Shown: one piece after another, positions 1-6,484 of the stretch
How positions within the stretch are numbered: the stretch's first letter is position 1
Layout of the letters: every line of letters begins with the position of its first letter
Assembly: GCA_026770615.1 (NCBI GenBank)
Contig: MU631398.1
Location: 157,405 to 172,209, forward strand
Source of the DNA: Pavlovales sp. CCMP2436
Taxonomy: Eukaryota; Haptophyta; Pavlovophyceae; Pavlovales
Direction: 5' to 3'
DNA length: 14,805 nucleotides
The notes under the pieces: model-generated
Databases searched by the model: none
The model's input: only the letters and a program-made list of their open reading frames with translations
Told to the model about the DNA's origin: nothing
Position numbers and translations under genes: made by a program

Positions 1-21
1 GGGGGGGGGGGGGGGGGGGGG
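1..21. repeat. Homopolymer G tract (poly-C on the minus strand)
   Basis: This is an uninterrupted run of 21 G at the window edge, followed by a G/A-rich stretch to about 52. On the minus strand it is a poly-C/CT tract just downstream of the putative donor of the exon at 58-135, so it may lie in an intron. Run length may be affected by sequencing slippage. Confidence 0.9.
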
Positions 22-57
22 AGAGGAGGGAAAGGGGAGAGAGGAGGAGGAGCGTAC

Positions 58-135
58 CACCAGGCCCGACGTCTCGTCGGCCGGCTCGCCCTCCCCCGCC
101 CCCTGCCGCCTGCGCCGCGCAGCCCGGTCAGCCAT
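58..135 (-). CDS. Possible first coding exon of an unrecognised gene, running off the left edge
   Basis: On the minus strand an ATG at 135 opens 26 codons (MADRAARRRRQGAGEGEPAD, then ETSGLV), rich in Arg, Gly and Glu. It ends at a phase-0 GTACGC splice-donor-like site at 57-52. Beyond the donor the minus strand becomes pyrimidine-rich and then a pure C run (the G run at 1-21 on the plus strand). That resembles the poly-C tracts inside introns of two better supported genes in this window. No domain is recognisable in so short a piece. GC content jumps sharply compared with the flanking 140-660, which supports coding sequence. It could equally be a GC-rich non-coding patch, because nothing beyond position 1 is available. 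Confidence 0.3.
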
Positions 136-354
136 GCTGGCTTCAACTCAAAATCTCAAACCCAGCGGTTTTTGGTTTTGGCTTTTTGGCAAACTCAACC
201 AAGTCCGGTTTTTTGACGCCACCCTTTCGCCTTTCATGTACGGGTAGCAGAGGAATCTACAACTGGGAACCCCTTCTGGCTGTACATCACTTCTTGGCGA
301 CTACGGCAAGTTTGAAAGTATTTAAACTTTAATTTTACTTTTTTTCTATGCACT

Positions 355-421
355 GATTCCTAGTCTAATGGTTTAGGATCCCCGCCTTAGAGCAGAGGTC
401 TGAAGTTCAATTCTCTAGGCA
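355..421 (+). ncRNA. tRNA-like sequence, probably a degenerate tRNA or tRNA-derived SINE head
   Basis: The stretch contains an A-box-like block (TAGTCTAATGGTTTAGGAT, 361-379) and, about 25 nt further on, a B-box-like block (AGTTCAATTCT, 404-414). The ends CCTAG (359-363) and CTAGG (415-419) can pair as a short acceptor stem. The D-arm portion resembles eukaryotic tRNA-Glu, and the following ATCCCCGCCT resembles tRNA-Asp. The T stem has a mismatch and no clean anticodon stem-loop is visible, so a functional tRNA is unlikely. A Pol III-derived SINE head is the better reading, since the flanking DNA contains dispersed repeats. Confidence 0.35.
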
Positions 422-529
422 CTTTACTAACGCCTTTGGGCACTTTAGGTGGGCATCCTTTGGTTAAGTCGGTTTGGCCCCGCAGGCTCTCTGAGAAACC
501 AGGCTCAGACTCAGAGGGGGCTGGGGGGC

Positions 530-620
530 GGTACATCTGTGTGCTCGGGGAGTGGTCCTGGATTCATGTCCGGGAGGCCGTCTTCCGGGCACATACGTCC
601 TAGTCTGCAATAGGACAGAC
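530..620 (-). repeat. Dispersed repeat family D, copy 1
   Basis: Read on the minus strand, this segment matches 3780-3867 on the plus strand at roughly 80% by eye. Shared blocks include CCCGGAAGACGG, CCCGGAC, TCCAGGACCA and CCGAGCACA in the same order and spacing. A related CTGTCYTATT block precedes them. No coding frame or terminal structure was found. It is probably a fragment of an interspersed element. Confidence 0.75.
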
Positions 621-693
621 TCCTATGTAATCTGTAATCGAAATCTTTTCCTTTGCACGTCTTAGTCAGCTGGTCTTAGTTTAAACTTTAAGG

Positions 694-1395
694 TCAGAGC
701 GGAGCACTTGGCCTGTAGAGCCCACTCTCTTGGCGCCGGCGCTTGAAAAACTCCTGCAGAATCGCAGCGCAATCGTCGGCGAGCACACCGCTGGTGATAT
801 CCAACTGCGCGTGATACGGGTGGACCTTCTCCGAGCGCATGGAGCCCTGGATCGCCCCCAGCCGCTCGCTCGAGGCGCCGTAGACGAGCCTGCTGACCCG
901 GAACGCGCGCAGCGCGGATACACACATCGGGCAGGGCTCGAGCGTGCAGAACAGCGCGCAGTTGGTCAGCCGCCAGTTCTGCCTCACCTGCGCTGCCTGT
1001 CGCATGCACAGGATCTCCGCGTGCGAGGTCGCGTCGTTCGAGGACTCGACGCAGTTCCCGGTGGCCGCAAGTATCTCGCCGGTCAACATGTCCACGACCA
1101 CGGCGCCGACCGGGACCTCATCCGCATCGGACGAGGCGCGCGCGTGGCCGAGCGCCACGCGCATAAAGGCCGCGTCGGAGGGGATGGCCCGGGCGACCCC
1201 GTCGCCGGCGCCGGCGTGGGCCAACCGGCAGCGGAGCACACGGTGCCTGGACCCGGCGGCGGCGCCGGCGGCGGCCATGCCGATAGAGCGCGCGCGCACG
1301 CCCGCGCCCACCCGCGGGAGGAGGCCGGGCAGGAGCAGGCAGGTCCGCAGGCAGGCCGTTCCGCCGAGCCGAAACCCGGCAGCCATCGTCGACAT
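694..1395 (-). CDS. tadA: tRNA-specific adenosine deaminase (TadA/ADAT2-like), probably organelle-targeted
   Basis: This is a 233-residue protein of the zinc-dependent cytidine/deoxycytidylate deaminase fold. TadA-type enzymes deaminate adenosine 34 to inosine in the tRNA anticodon, which allows wobble decoding. The deaminase domain runs from about residue 73 to 220. It shows VPVGAVVVD (95-102), a TGN (112-114), the catalytic zinc motif HAE (H125, proton-shuttle E127) and PCPMC with the other two zinc ligands (C155, C158). VYGASSERLGA (171-181) is also typical of TadA. The first ~70 residues are Arg/Ala/Leu-rich with almost no acidic residues, which suggests a plastid or mitochondrial transit peptide. 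Plants likewise have a plastid TadA. The chosen ATG at 1395 gives the full leader; a second ATG lies three codons on and another at residue 40. No intron is needed. It is divergent from UTP7. A guanine or other nucleobase deaminase is less likely given the PCPMC context. Confidence 0.85.
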   Translation of the reverse strand: MSTMAAGFRLGGTACLRTCLLLPGLLPRVGAGVRARSIGMAAAGAAAGSRHRVLRCRLAHAGAGDGVARAIPSDAAFMRVALGHARASSDADEVPVGAVVVDMLTGEILAATGNCVESSNDATSHAEILCMRQAAQVRQNWRLTNCALFCTLEPCPMCVSALRAFRVSRLVYGASSERLGAIQGSMRSEKVHPYHAQLDITSGVLADDCAAILQEFFKRRRQESGLYRPSAPL

Positions 1396-1517
1396 TGTTC
1401 CTTAAAAATCACAAGCGGCCACGGAGAACCGCCTCCGACGTGACTGACCAACCACGGAGGCGCACCTATCGCGAGACGTTCGTAGCCCAGGGGCCGACCA
1501 CTACCGAGTCCACGAGG
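1396..1517. promoter_or_regulatory. Short divergent intergenic region, probable bidirectional promoter
   Basis: Only 122 bp separate the start codons of the minus-strand deaminase and plus-strand UTP7. Both promoters and both 5' UTRs must therefore fit here or overlap the genes. No TATA box is evident. One frame stays open leftwards from UTP7 but begins with TTG rather than ATG, so it was not used as the start. The bidirectional role is inferred from geometry. Confidence 0.5.
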
Positions 1518-3228
1518 ATGGCAAACGAGAAAAGGCGGGCTTCGCCGGCCAAGCTCAAGCGCGCGCTGCAACCGTCGGAGGAGTATGAGCGCGGGCCGGG
1601 GATCACGCGCCGTGAGCTCAAGTCTGTGCGCGACCTGAAGCTCAAGGGCAAGCTCAAGTCGTCCGAGAAGAAGGTGCGTGCCGCCGTGGACGCGGCCGCT
1701 CAGACGGAGCTGCTGCTCACCACCGACGCGGGCTACCTCGAGGCGGAGGGCCCGCTCGAGCGGACCTACCACTTCCGGCAGGACCAGATCGCGACGGCCG
1801 TCGACGAGCAGAGCGGGCGCAAAGCGTTCGAGCTGACATTGGACAAGCTCGGACCCTACCGGGCAACGTACAGCCGCGACGGTCAGCACCTGCTGCTCGG
1901 CGGGCGCAAGGGGCACATCGCGCTGATGGAGTGGCAGCGCTCCAAGATCCTGTGCGAGCTGCAGCTCGGCGAGACAGTCCGAGATGTGTGCTTCCTGCAC
2001 CAGCACGCCATGTTCGCTGTCGCGCAGAAGAAGGATCTCTTCATCTACGACTCGCAGGGCATCGAGCTGCACTGCCTGCGCACCCACCGCCCGTGCGTCC
2101 ACCGCCTCCGCTTCCTGCCGTATCACTTCCTGCTGTGCACGGTGGGCGAGACGGGCCACCTACGTTACCTCGACATCTCGACGGGGCAGCAGGTCGCCGA
2201 GCACGCGAGCAAACTCGGCGCGTGCTCCGTGATGGCCACCAACCCGTCCAACGCGGTGGTGCACCTCGGCCATTCGTCAGGCGTGGTGACGCTCTGGTCG
2301 CCCAACTTGCCCACGCCGCACGTGCGCATGCTCTGCCACACCGCGCCGCTCAGCGCGTGCGCCGTGGAAGGCGGGGGGAACTATATGGCCACCGCGGCGC
2401 TGGACGGGCGCATCAAGGTGTGGGACCTACGCACCTACAAGGAGGTGCACACCTATCACTCCGTGCGCCCCGCGCACAGCCTCGACATCTCCGCGCGCGG
2501 CGTGCTCGCCGTCGGCCACGGGCCGCACGTCGAGATGTGGCGTGACGCGCTCGCGACCAAGCAGAAAGCACCGTACATGTCGCACCTGCTGCCTGCCTCT
2601 GCCGTGGCCAGTGTGGAGTTCTGCCCGCACGAGGACGTGCTGGGCGTGGGGCACGCGCTCGGCTTCGCGTCACTGCTCGTGCCCGGTGCGGGCGAGGCCG
2701 CCTTCGACGCCTTCGAGGCGAATCCGTACGCGACCAAGAAGCAGAGGTGCGCACAGCCCTCCAAAGCGCGTACTCCTCCCCCCCCCCCCCCCCCGTTCCC
2801 CCTTGCGCCTCCTCACCGCCGCGTGCGCCCCCCCCCCACTCTCTCTGCCCGGGTGCGCGTGCAGGCGCGAGGCGGAGGTGACTGCGCTGCTCGAGAAGCT
2901 CAACCCAGAGACCATCACGCTGGACGTCTCCGTGATCGGCACGGTGGACCGCTCACCGGGCGAGCGCATGGCGGAGATGAAGGCCTCCAAGGACGCCGCC
3001 GAGGCCGAGCGCAAAGCCAACCGCAAGGAGCGCAAGAAGGCGCGCGGCCGCTCAAAGTCGGCCAAGCGGCTCGCGCGCAAGAGCGCAAACATCAACGACG
3101 AGCGGCGCGAGAAGATGCGCGCCGCGATGGCGAAGCGGACGCAGGACCGGGAGCGCGCCAAGCGCGGCGACGAGCCCATCGACGCCTTGGACCGCTTCAG
3201 CGCGGCGCCGACCGTCGGAAATCCGTAG
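1518..3228 (+). CDS. UTP7: U3 snoRNP/SSU-processome WD40 protein UTP7 (WDR46/BING4), two exons
   Basis: The exons are 1518-2746 and 2865-3228, with a 118-nt GT-AG intron in phase 2. The joined product is 530 residues, close to yeast Utp7 and human WDR46. UTP7 is a nucleolar scaffold of the SSU processome, needed for early 18S rRNA cleavages. Residues 1-60 are basic and charged. WD40 blades cover about 90-390, with repeat ends such as DGRIKVWDLRT (296-306) and SGVVTLWSPN (254-263). The BING4 C-terminal signature spans the splice junction: EANPYATKKQR (400-410), then REAEVTALLEKLNPETITLD (411-431 region). The family motif is exactly continuous only after removal of the intron, which confirms the splice sites. 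The tail (about 450-520) is a Lys/Arg-rich, predicted helical nucleolar-type extension. The ATG at 1518 is the first in frame. It shares a 122-bp divergent region with the tRNA deaminase. Confidence 0.93.
2747..2864 (+). other. UTP7 intron with poly-C tract
   Basis: The donor is GTGCGC and the acceptor GTGCAG. The intron contains 17 consecutive C (2778-2794) and a second C run near 2829-2838, then CTCTCT. No obvious branch point is seen. The boundary is supported by restored conservation of the UTP7 C-terminal motif across it. Confidence 0.9.
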
Positions 3229-3427
3229 CCGAGCGCCATGCAGCCAACCGCTTGGCACTGAATCCGTAGCTGCAGCCGAGGGCAGACCGGGCGACGCCTC
3301 CATGCCCTGGCTGCACCAACTGTGACCTACGACTTAAATGAGTAGTTAGTGATCTTATTATAAATAATATGCAAGTTGAAGTAGATGAGAACGCTGGCGC
3401 GTTCGGCAACTCAAACGTTTTCTTTTT

Positions 3428-3520
3428 GTTAGTGGTGGGCCTTCAGCGCTTAGCTGAAGGTACTTACTGGCACAGAGAATTAACTCGCGAGAGTGACGTC
3501 GTTATGAACCGACGGCGTTG
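3428..3520 (+). repeat. Dispersed repeat family C, copy 1
   Basis: This copy shares ordered blocks with 7264-7362: GTGRTGG(C/G)CCTTCAGC, GCTGAA, GGTAC(T/C)T(A/G)CTGGCAC, GAGTGACGTC(G/A)TTATGA and ACCGACG. Both copies are on the plus strand and about 93-99 bp long. The conserved GAGTGACGTC block resembles a CRE-like palindrome, but no function is implied by the sequence alone. Confidence 0.8.
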
Positions 3521-3779
3521 AGACACGCGGGCGGAATAAATAATAAATAAATTATTGCAATGGTCCTTTCTGGGCTCTGGCGACTGCGGAATGGTGGGCG
3601 TGGACGTAACTACTTTAGTACTTCTTAGCTGCTCTTGCAGTTTTCTGCTGACTAGATCCGTGAATGTGACTGTGAGTCACTGAGTCAGACGGAGTCACAC
3701 TATATAGCTACTATCCTACAGTAACTATTCAAACTGCTGTCTCTCCCTAGATGACGACGGCTGAGCGAAGGAAAGGCTG

Positions 3780-3867
3780 TCTTATTCTCTTGTTAGGACG
3801 TCTGTTTCCCGGAAGACGGTCCCCCGGACGTGAGTCCAGGACCATCTCCGAGCACATATGAGCACGA
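3780..3867 (+). repeat. Dispersed repeat family D, copy 2
   Basis: Inverted relative to the copy at 530-620. Shared blocks are CTGTCTTATT, TAGGACGT, CCCGGAAGACGG, CCCGGACGTGA, TCCAGGACCA and CCGAGCACA. No coding frame. Confidence 0.75.
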
Positions 3868-4074
3868 GTAAAAGGCTTACAGGAAGTAACCTCGCTATAA
3901 TGGAACTGTCATTCAGAAGTCCCCCCAAACTCGGCTCGACACATAAAATTGAATGTCACATGGCTTCGAGTTCGACGTACATCATGGCTTGCAGCTTGCA
4001 AATGCCTTGCGTCTGGCCGGGGTCAACTGGTTAGCAGTTTCCCAAAACCGCATTTTTCGCGAAACTACGCAGCC

Positions 4075-4220
4075 TCTGCGCTTTTATTCCACTCCCGGCG
4101 TTCTCCGACGTCGTGCGCACAACATTCGCCGTTAATGGCTCAAAGTCTAAAGGTGCTTGATTTTTAAACGAGCTTCATGCTATGGCGCTTGCCTTCGTGG
4201 CCGCGCTGCTCTGCGCGAGG
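4075..4220 (+). pseudogene. Truncated duplicate of the FKBP-CS gene's upstream region and leader
   Basis: This segment aligns with 4613-4745, the region just upstream of and including the first 14 codons of the FKBP-CS gene. Both copies have a TGCTYGATTTTTAAA block, then AGAGCTTC or CGAGCTTC, then an ATG (4182 here, 4707 there). Both encode MALAFV(A/T)ALLCAR. Similarity stops abruptly after GCGCGAGG. Beyond this the frame runs into Pro/Ser/His-rich low-complexity sequence (to 4556) with no FKBP sequence. Either it is a dead 5' fragment left by tandem duplication, or it is a second promoter plus targeting leader serving something else. The frame remains open for 124 codons from the ATG, but nothing in the remainder looks like a domain. 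Confidence 0.75.
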
Positions 4221-4612
4221 CTGTCTCCTTCTCTCGAGCTGCTGTGGCTGCCGCTGCCATCGTCTCCATCACCACCACACCCACACCCTCATTCTCACCT
4301 CCCCCCTCTCTCACCTCCCCCCCACCGTTTTAGTTTTCGTCAATCTTTATTTTCTTGGGCCAGTCTGTCATCTGTTGCTTCAGAGTGTGTCTTCCTTTCA
4401 TCAATGAGATTACGCATATATATATTCCTTCCTCCATTGCGCGACTCCGTTATAAGCTCAGGTAAGGATTTTACGTTTATAGTTCCAGGCCGGGCTGTCC
4501 ACCCGTTACCGTTGGCGCTGTATGGCGAGAGGCCGTTCAGTGGCTCAGCGCGGTAGATGAAGTGATGAAGTTATGGACTTGCCCCTGCTCCAGTCTCTTT
4601 ATCTGGAAATTA
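4221..4612. other. Spacer between duplicated leader and FKBP-CS gene
   Basis: It contains a C/A/T-rich low-complexity stretch (4255-4325, CACACCC/TCACCTCC type) and then unremarkable AT-mixed DNA. No gene or RNA was recognised. Confidence 0.6.
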
Positions 4613-4706
4613 TGCAGGGCCTCTTACTTCACTCCCCGCGTCCGACGCCACAACCCCGCCGTCGTGGTAGCTCAATGCTGCTCGATTTTTAAAAGAGCTT
4701 CGTGCC

Positions 4707-5735
4707 ATGGCGCTAGCCTTCGTGACCGCGCTGCTCTGCGCGAGGCCGTCCGCGGCGCGCACAGCGCCCGCGCGCAGCCGGGTCGTGCGCGCGTCGGTCA
4801 GCACAATCGAACCGAACGCTGCCTGGGTGTCCGCGTCGAGCCTGCTCACGGGCAGCGGGGTGGACATCTCGCGCGACGGCGGCTGCCTGAAGGCCGTCGT
4901 CTCCGTTGGCGAGGTGTACGCGCCCAACCCGTTTGGGGTATCCGCGGGCGTGCCGCCGATGGGTGCGCGCGTGCAGGTGCACTACGTGGGCTGGCTGCTG
5001 GATGGGCGCCAGTTCGACTCGAGCCGCGATCGCGGGACGCCGTTCGAGTTTGTGCTTGGCGCAGAGACGGTGATCAAAGGGTGGGAGCTCGCCATCGAGT
5101 CCATGACGCAGGGCGAGGTCGCGCTGATTCGATGCCGCTCTGATTACGCCTACGGGCGGTACGGTGTGCGTCCCCTGATCCTGCCGAACGCGACGCTCGA
5201 CTTTGAGATCGAGCTCGTCGGCTGGGAGGACTACGACGCTGGCGTGGAACAGGACGTGCAGGACATCAATCCGTTCGACGACGACGAAGACGAGGAGGTC
5301 ACGATCGACCTGGACGACATCGACTCGGAGGATCGGATGGCACGTGCGCCGGCTTCCGAGGAGGCGCAAGGCCCCGCTCGCGGGAGCGCAGTCACTGCCA
5401 ACGGGCAGTCCTACTCGTGGGAGGAGAGCGATAACGTGATTACGCTCTTCGTCCCGCTGCCCGCCGACTTCGGCGCCCGCGACGTGTCGTGCACGGTGGC
5501 GCCACGGACGATCACGCTCGAGGTTCCCGCGGCAGGGATCTCGCTCGTTGGCCCGTTGAGGGGTCGCGTGTACAGCTCGGACGCCTACTGGCTGATCGAC
5601 GTCGACGGTGACGGGAACCGGTGCATCCAGGTCTATATGGACAAGGTGGACGAATTTCCGACGTGGAACGGCATCATGCAGGAGGCTGGGACTGATGCGG
5701 CTGCGGGCCTTGGGGAGGACGACCTGGAGGGCTGA
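4707..5735 (+). CDS. FKBP-type peptidyl-prolyl isomerase fused to a CS (NudC/p23-like) domain
   Basis: An intronless 342-residue protein. FKBPs catalyse cis-trans isomerisation of prolyl bonds, and CS domains are p23/NudC-type chaperone or Hsp90-interaction modules. Residues 1-30 are a hydrophobic then Arg/Ala-rich leader (MALAFVTALLCARPSAARTA), consistent with a signal or plastid-targeting peptide. The FKBP domain is about 84-173, and the usual active-site positions are present: Y93, F103-D104, F113, V122-I123, W126, Y147/Y149 and F166. This predicts an active isomerase. Residues 188-209 form an acidic Asp/Glu linker. The CS domain is about 235-325, starting YSWEESDNVITLFVPLP and including SDAYWLIDVDGDG (291-303) and DEFPTWNGIM (315-324), like the end of NudC CS domains. 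The tail is acidic. The start is fixed by the leader, which is also duplicated at 4182. The compartment is inferred from the leader only. Confidence 0.88.
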   Translation: MALAFVTALLCARPSAARTAPARSRVVRASVSTIEPNAAWVSASSLLTGSGVDISRDGGCLKAVVSVGEVYAPNPFGVSAGVPPMGARVQVHYVGWLLDGRQFDSSRDRGTPFEFVLGAETVIKGWELAIESMTQGEVALIRCRSDYAYGRYGVRPLILPNATLDFEIELVGWEDYDAGVEQDVQDINPFDDDEDEEVTIDLDDIDSEDRMARAPASEEAQGPARGSAVTANGQSYSWEESDNVITLFVPLPADFGARDVSCTVAPRTITLEVPAAGISLVGPLRGRVYSSDAYWLIDVDGDGNRCIQVYMDKVDEFPTWNGIMQEAGTDAAAGLGEDDLEG

Positions 5736-6123
5736 GAATGGCGATCGAGGGCATCATATCTGCCGGACTTTATATGTTAGCAGTTAGCACTGGTAACTTA
5801 GTTTTCGGCTTCCGCGTAACTACGTTAGGCCTTAGCATTATTTATATAAATGAAATGGAGACTATGGCTCAGGTCAGGGGGGGACAGCCTACGACCAGGT
5901 CAAATTAAATTCCCGAATACAGAGACAAAACCTGGCCAGTATATTTAATTGATTTCTTGCATCTACAGTACAGTTAATTAAATTCGTATTTATCTTTGCC
6001 TTAAACTACATACGAACACTTCAAAATGCTATACATTGTATCCAAAATGCCATATACTATATCACTTTGATAGTTACTGATTCACCACCCCCACAACCGT
6101 CCTTGCAAACTTCTGATAAATGT

Positions 6124-6171
6124 ATAACATTCAGGACAGTCAGACGCCAGCTTGAATCCCTATCATAAATA
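6124..6171 (+). repeat. Dispersed repeat family B, copy 1 (partial)
   Basis: The block from AACATTCAGGACAGTCAGAC through CCAGCTTGAATCCCTATC to CATAAATAT is nearly identical to 12788-12832. It also matches the minus strand at 9642-9690. Only the right half of the longer family-B unit is present. Confidence 0.85.
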
Positions 6172-6394
6172 TGCAGCTCGCCGAAAGGAATCTAGCAAGC
6201 CTAGAGCGAGCTCTATCTTTAATCATGGAGTACTTCAACATTTTAAACCTGGTCGTTCCGCACTTGCAGGCTGCCCCCCCTGACCGAAGCCATAGCCTGG
6301 AGGATTTTTATATTAATGAAAGGGGGGTTCTGGCTGGCGGTGTGTCAAGTTCAAGTCAAGCTGATCTTAGCACTTCGACGCAGGCTCCTACGCG

Positions 6395-6484
6395 CTACGC
6401 CGAAGTGGGGAACTGGTAGAAGTGGTGGATGACGAGGAAGCCGAAAACAATGTCGCAAGCCAACCCAAAAATCAGCGTCGCGCA
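6395..6484 (-). other. Open in-frame hydrophobic extension beyond the acyltransferase TGA
   Basis: The TGA at 6487-6485 ends the acyltransferase frame. The same frame then stays open for 29 codons to a TAG at 6397-6395. It reads as a membrane-segment-like peptide (LIFGLACDIVFGFLVIHHFY, then QFPTSA). No AG acceptor follows the TGA that would let splicing remove it. Possible explanations are stop readthrough, selenocysteine, a recent nonsense mutation, or simply T-rich 3' UTR giving hydrophobic codons by chance. Confidence 0.4.

Larger units (their letters stand above)
136..693. other. Intergenic stretch, no gene seen apart from the tRNA-like element
   Basis: This stretch lies between the putative minus-strand exon and the stop of the deaminase gene. 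Positions 160-350 are moderately AT-rich with no convincing frame. Positions 355-421 carry the tRNA-like element, and 530-620 hold one copy of a dispersed repeat whose inverted partner is at 3780-3867. The deaminase gene's 3' UTR must fall in the right-hand part. Confidence 0.7.
3229..4074. other. Intergenic, repeat-bearing, no gene seen
   Basis: AT-richer DNA downstream of UTP7. Positions 3535-3555 are an A/T-rich AATAAATAATAAATAAATTA block and may serve 3' end formation. Repeat family C lies at 3428-3520 and family D at 3780-3867. Short frames at 3949-4167 lack any recognisable protein character. Confidence 0.7.
5736..6484. other. Convergent intergenic region, no confident gene
   Basis: AT-rich DNA between the 3' ends of FKBP-CS (plus) and the acyltransferase (minus). 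It holds a family-B repeat (6124-6171). Immediately after it is an 82-codon frame (6171-6419) with no recognisable domain, and I do not call it a gene. On the minus strand, 6484-6395 is an open continuation of the acyltransferase frame beyond its TGA and is described separately. Confidence 0.7.

Noticed and set aside
730..1443. A long plus-strand frame opposite the deaminase gene
   Set aside because: It is antisense to a gene with clear catalytic motifs and shows no domain; high GC keeps opposite frames open.
1395..1517. Extending UTP7 to an upstream in-frame start at 1395
   Set aside because: The codon is TTG, not ATG, and the added residues do not resemble UTP7; the first ATG is at 1518.
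1083..2159. A 358-codon minus-strand frame across the deaminase start and UTP7
   Set aside because: It lies antisense to conserved WD40 sequence and has biased Arg/Leu composition typical of GC-rich shadow frames.
4182..4556. A separate 124-residue gene starting at the duplicated leader
   Set aside because: Only the first 14 codons resemble anything; the rest is Pro/Ser/His low complexity and mixed sequence with no domain.
6171..6419. An 82-residue gene next to the family-B repeat
   Set aside because: It has no recognisable domain, starts at a repeat end and lies in AT-rich convergent spacer; too weak to call.
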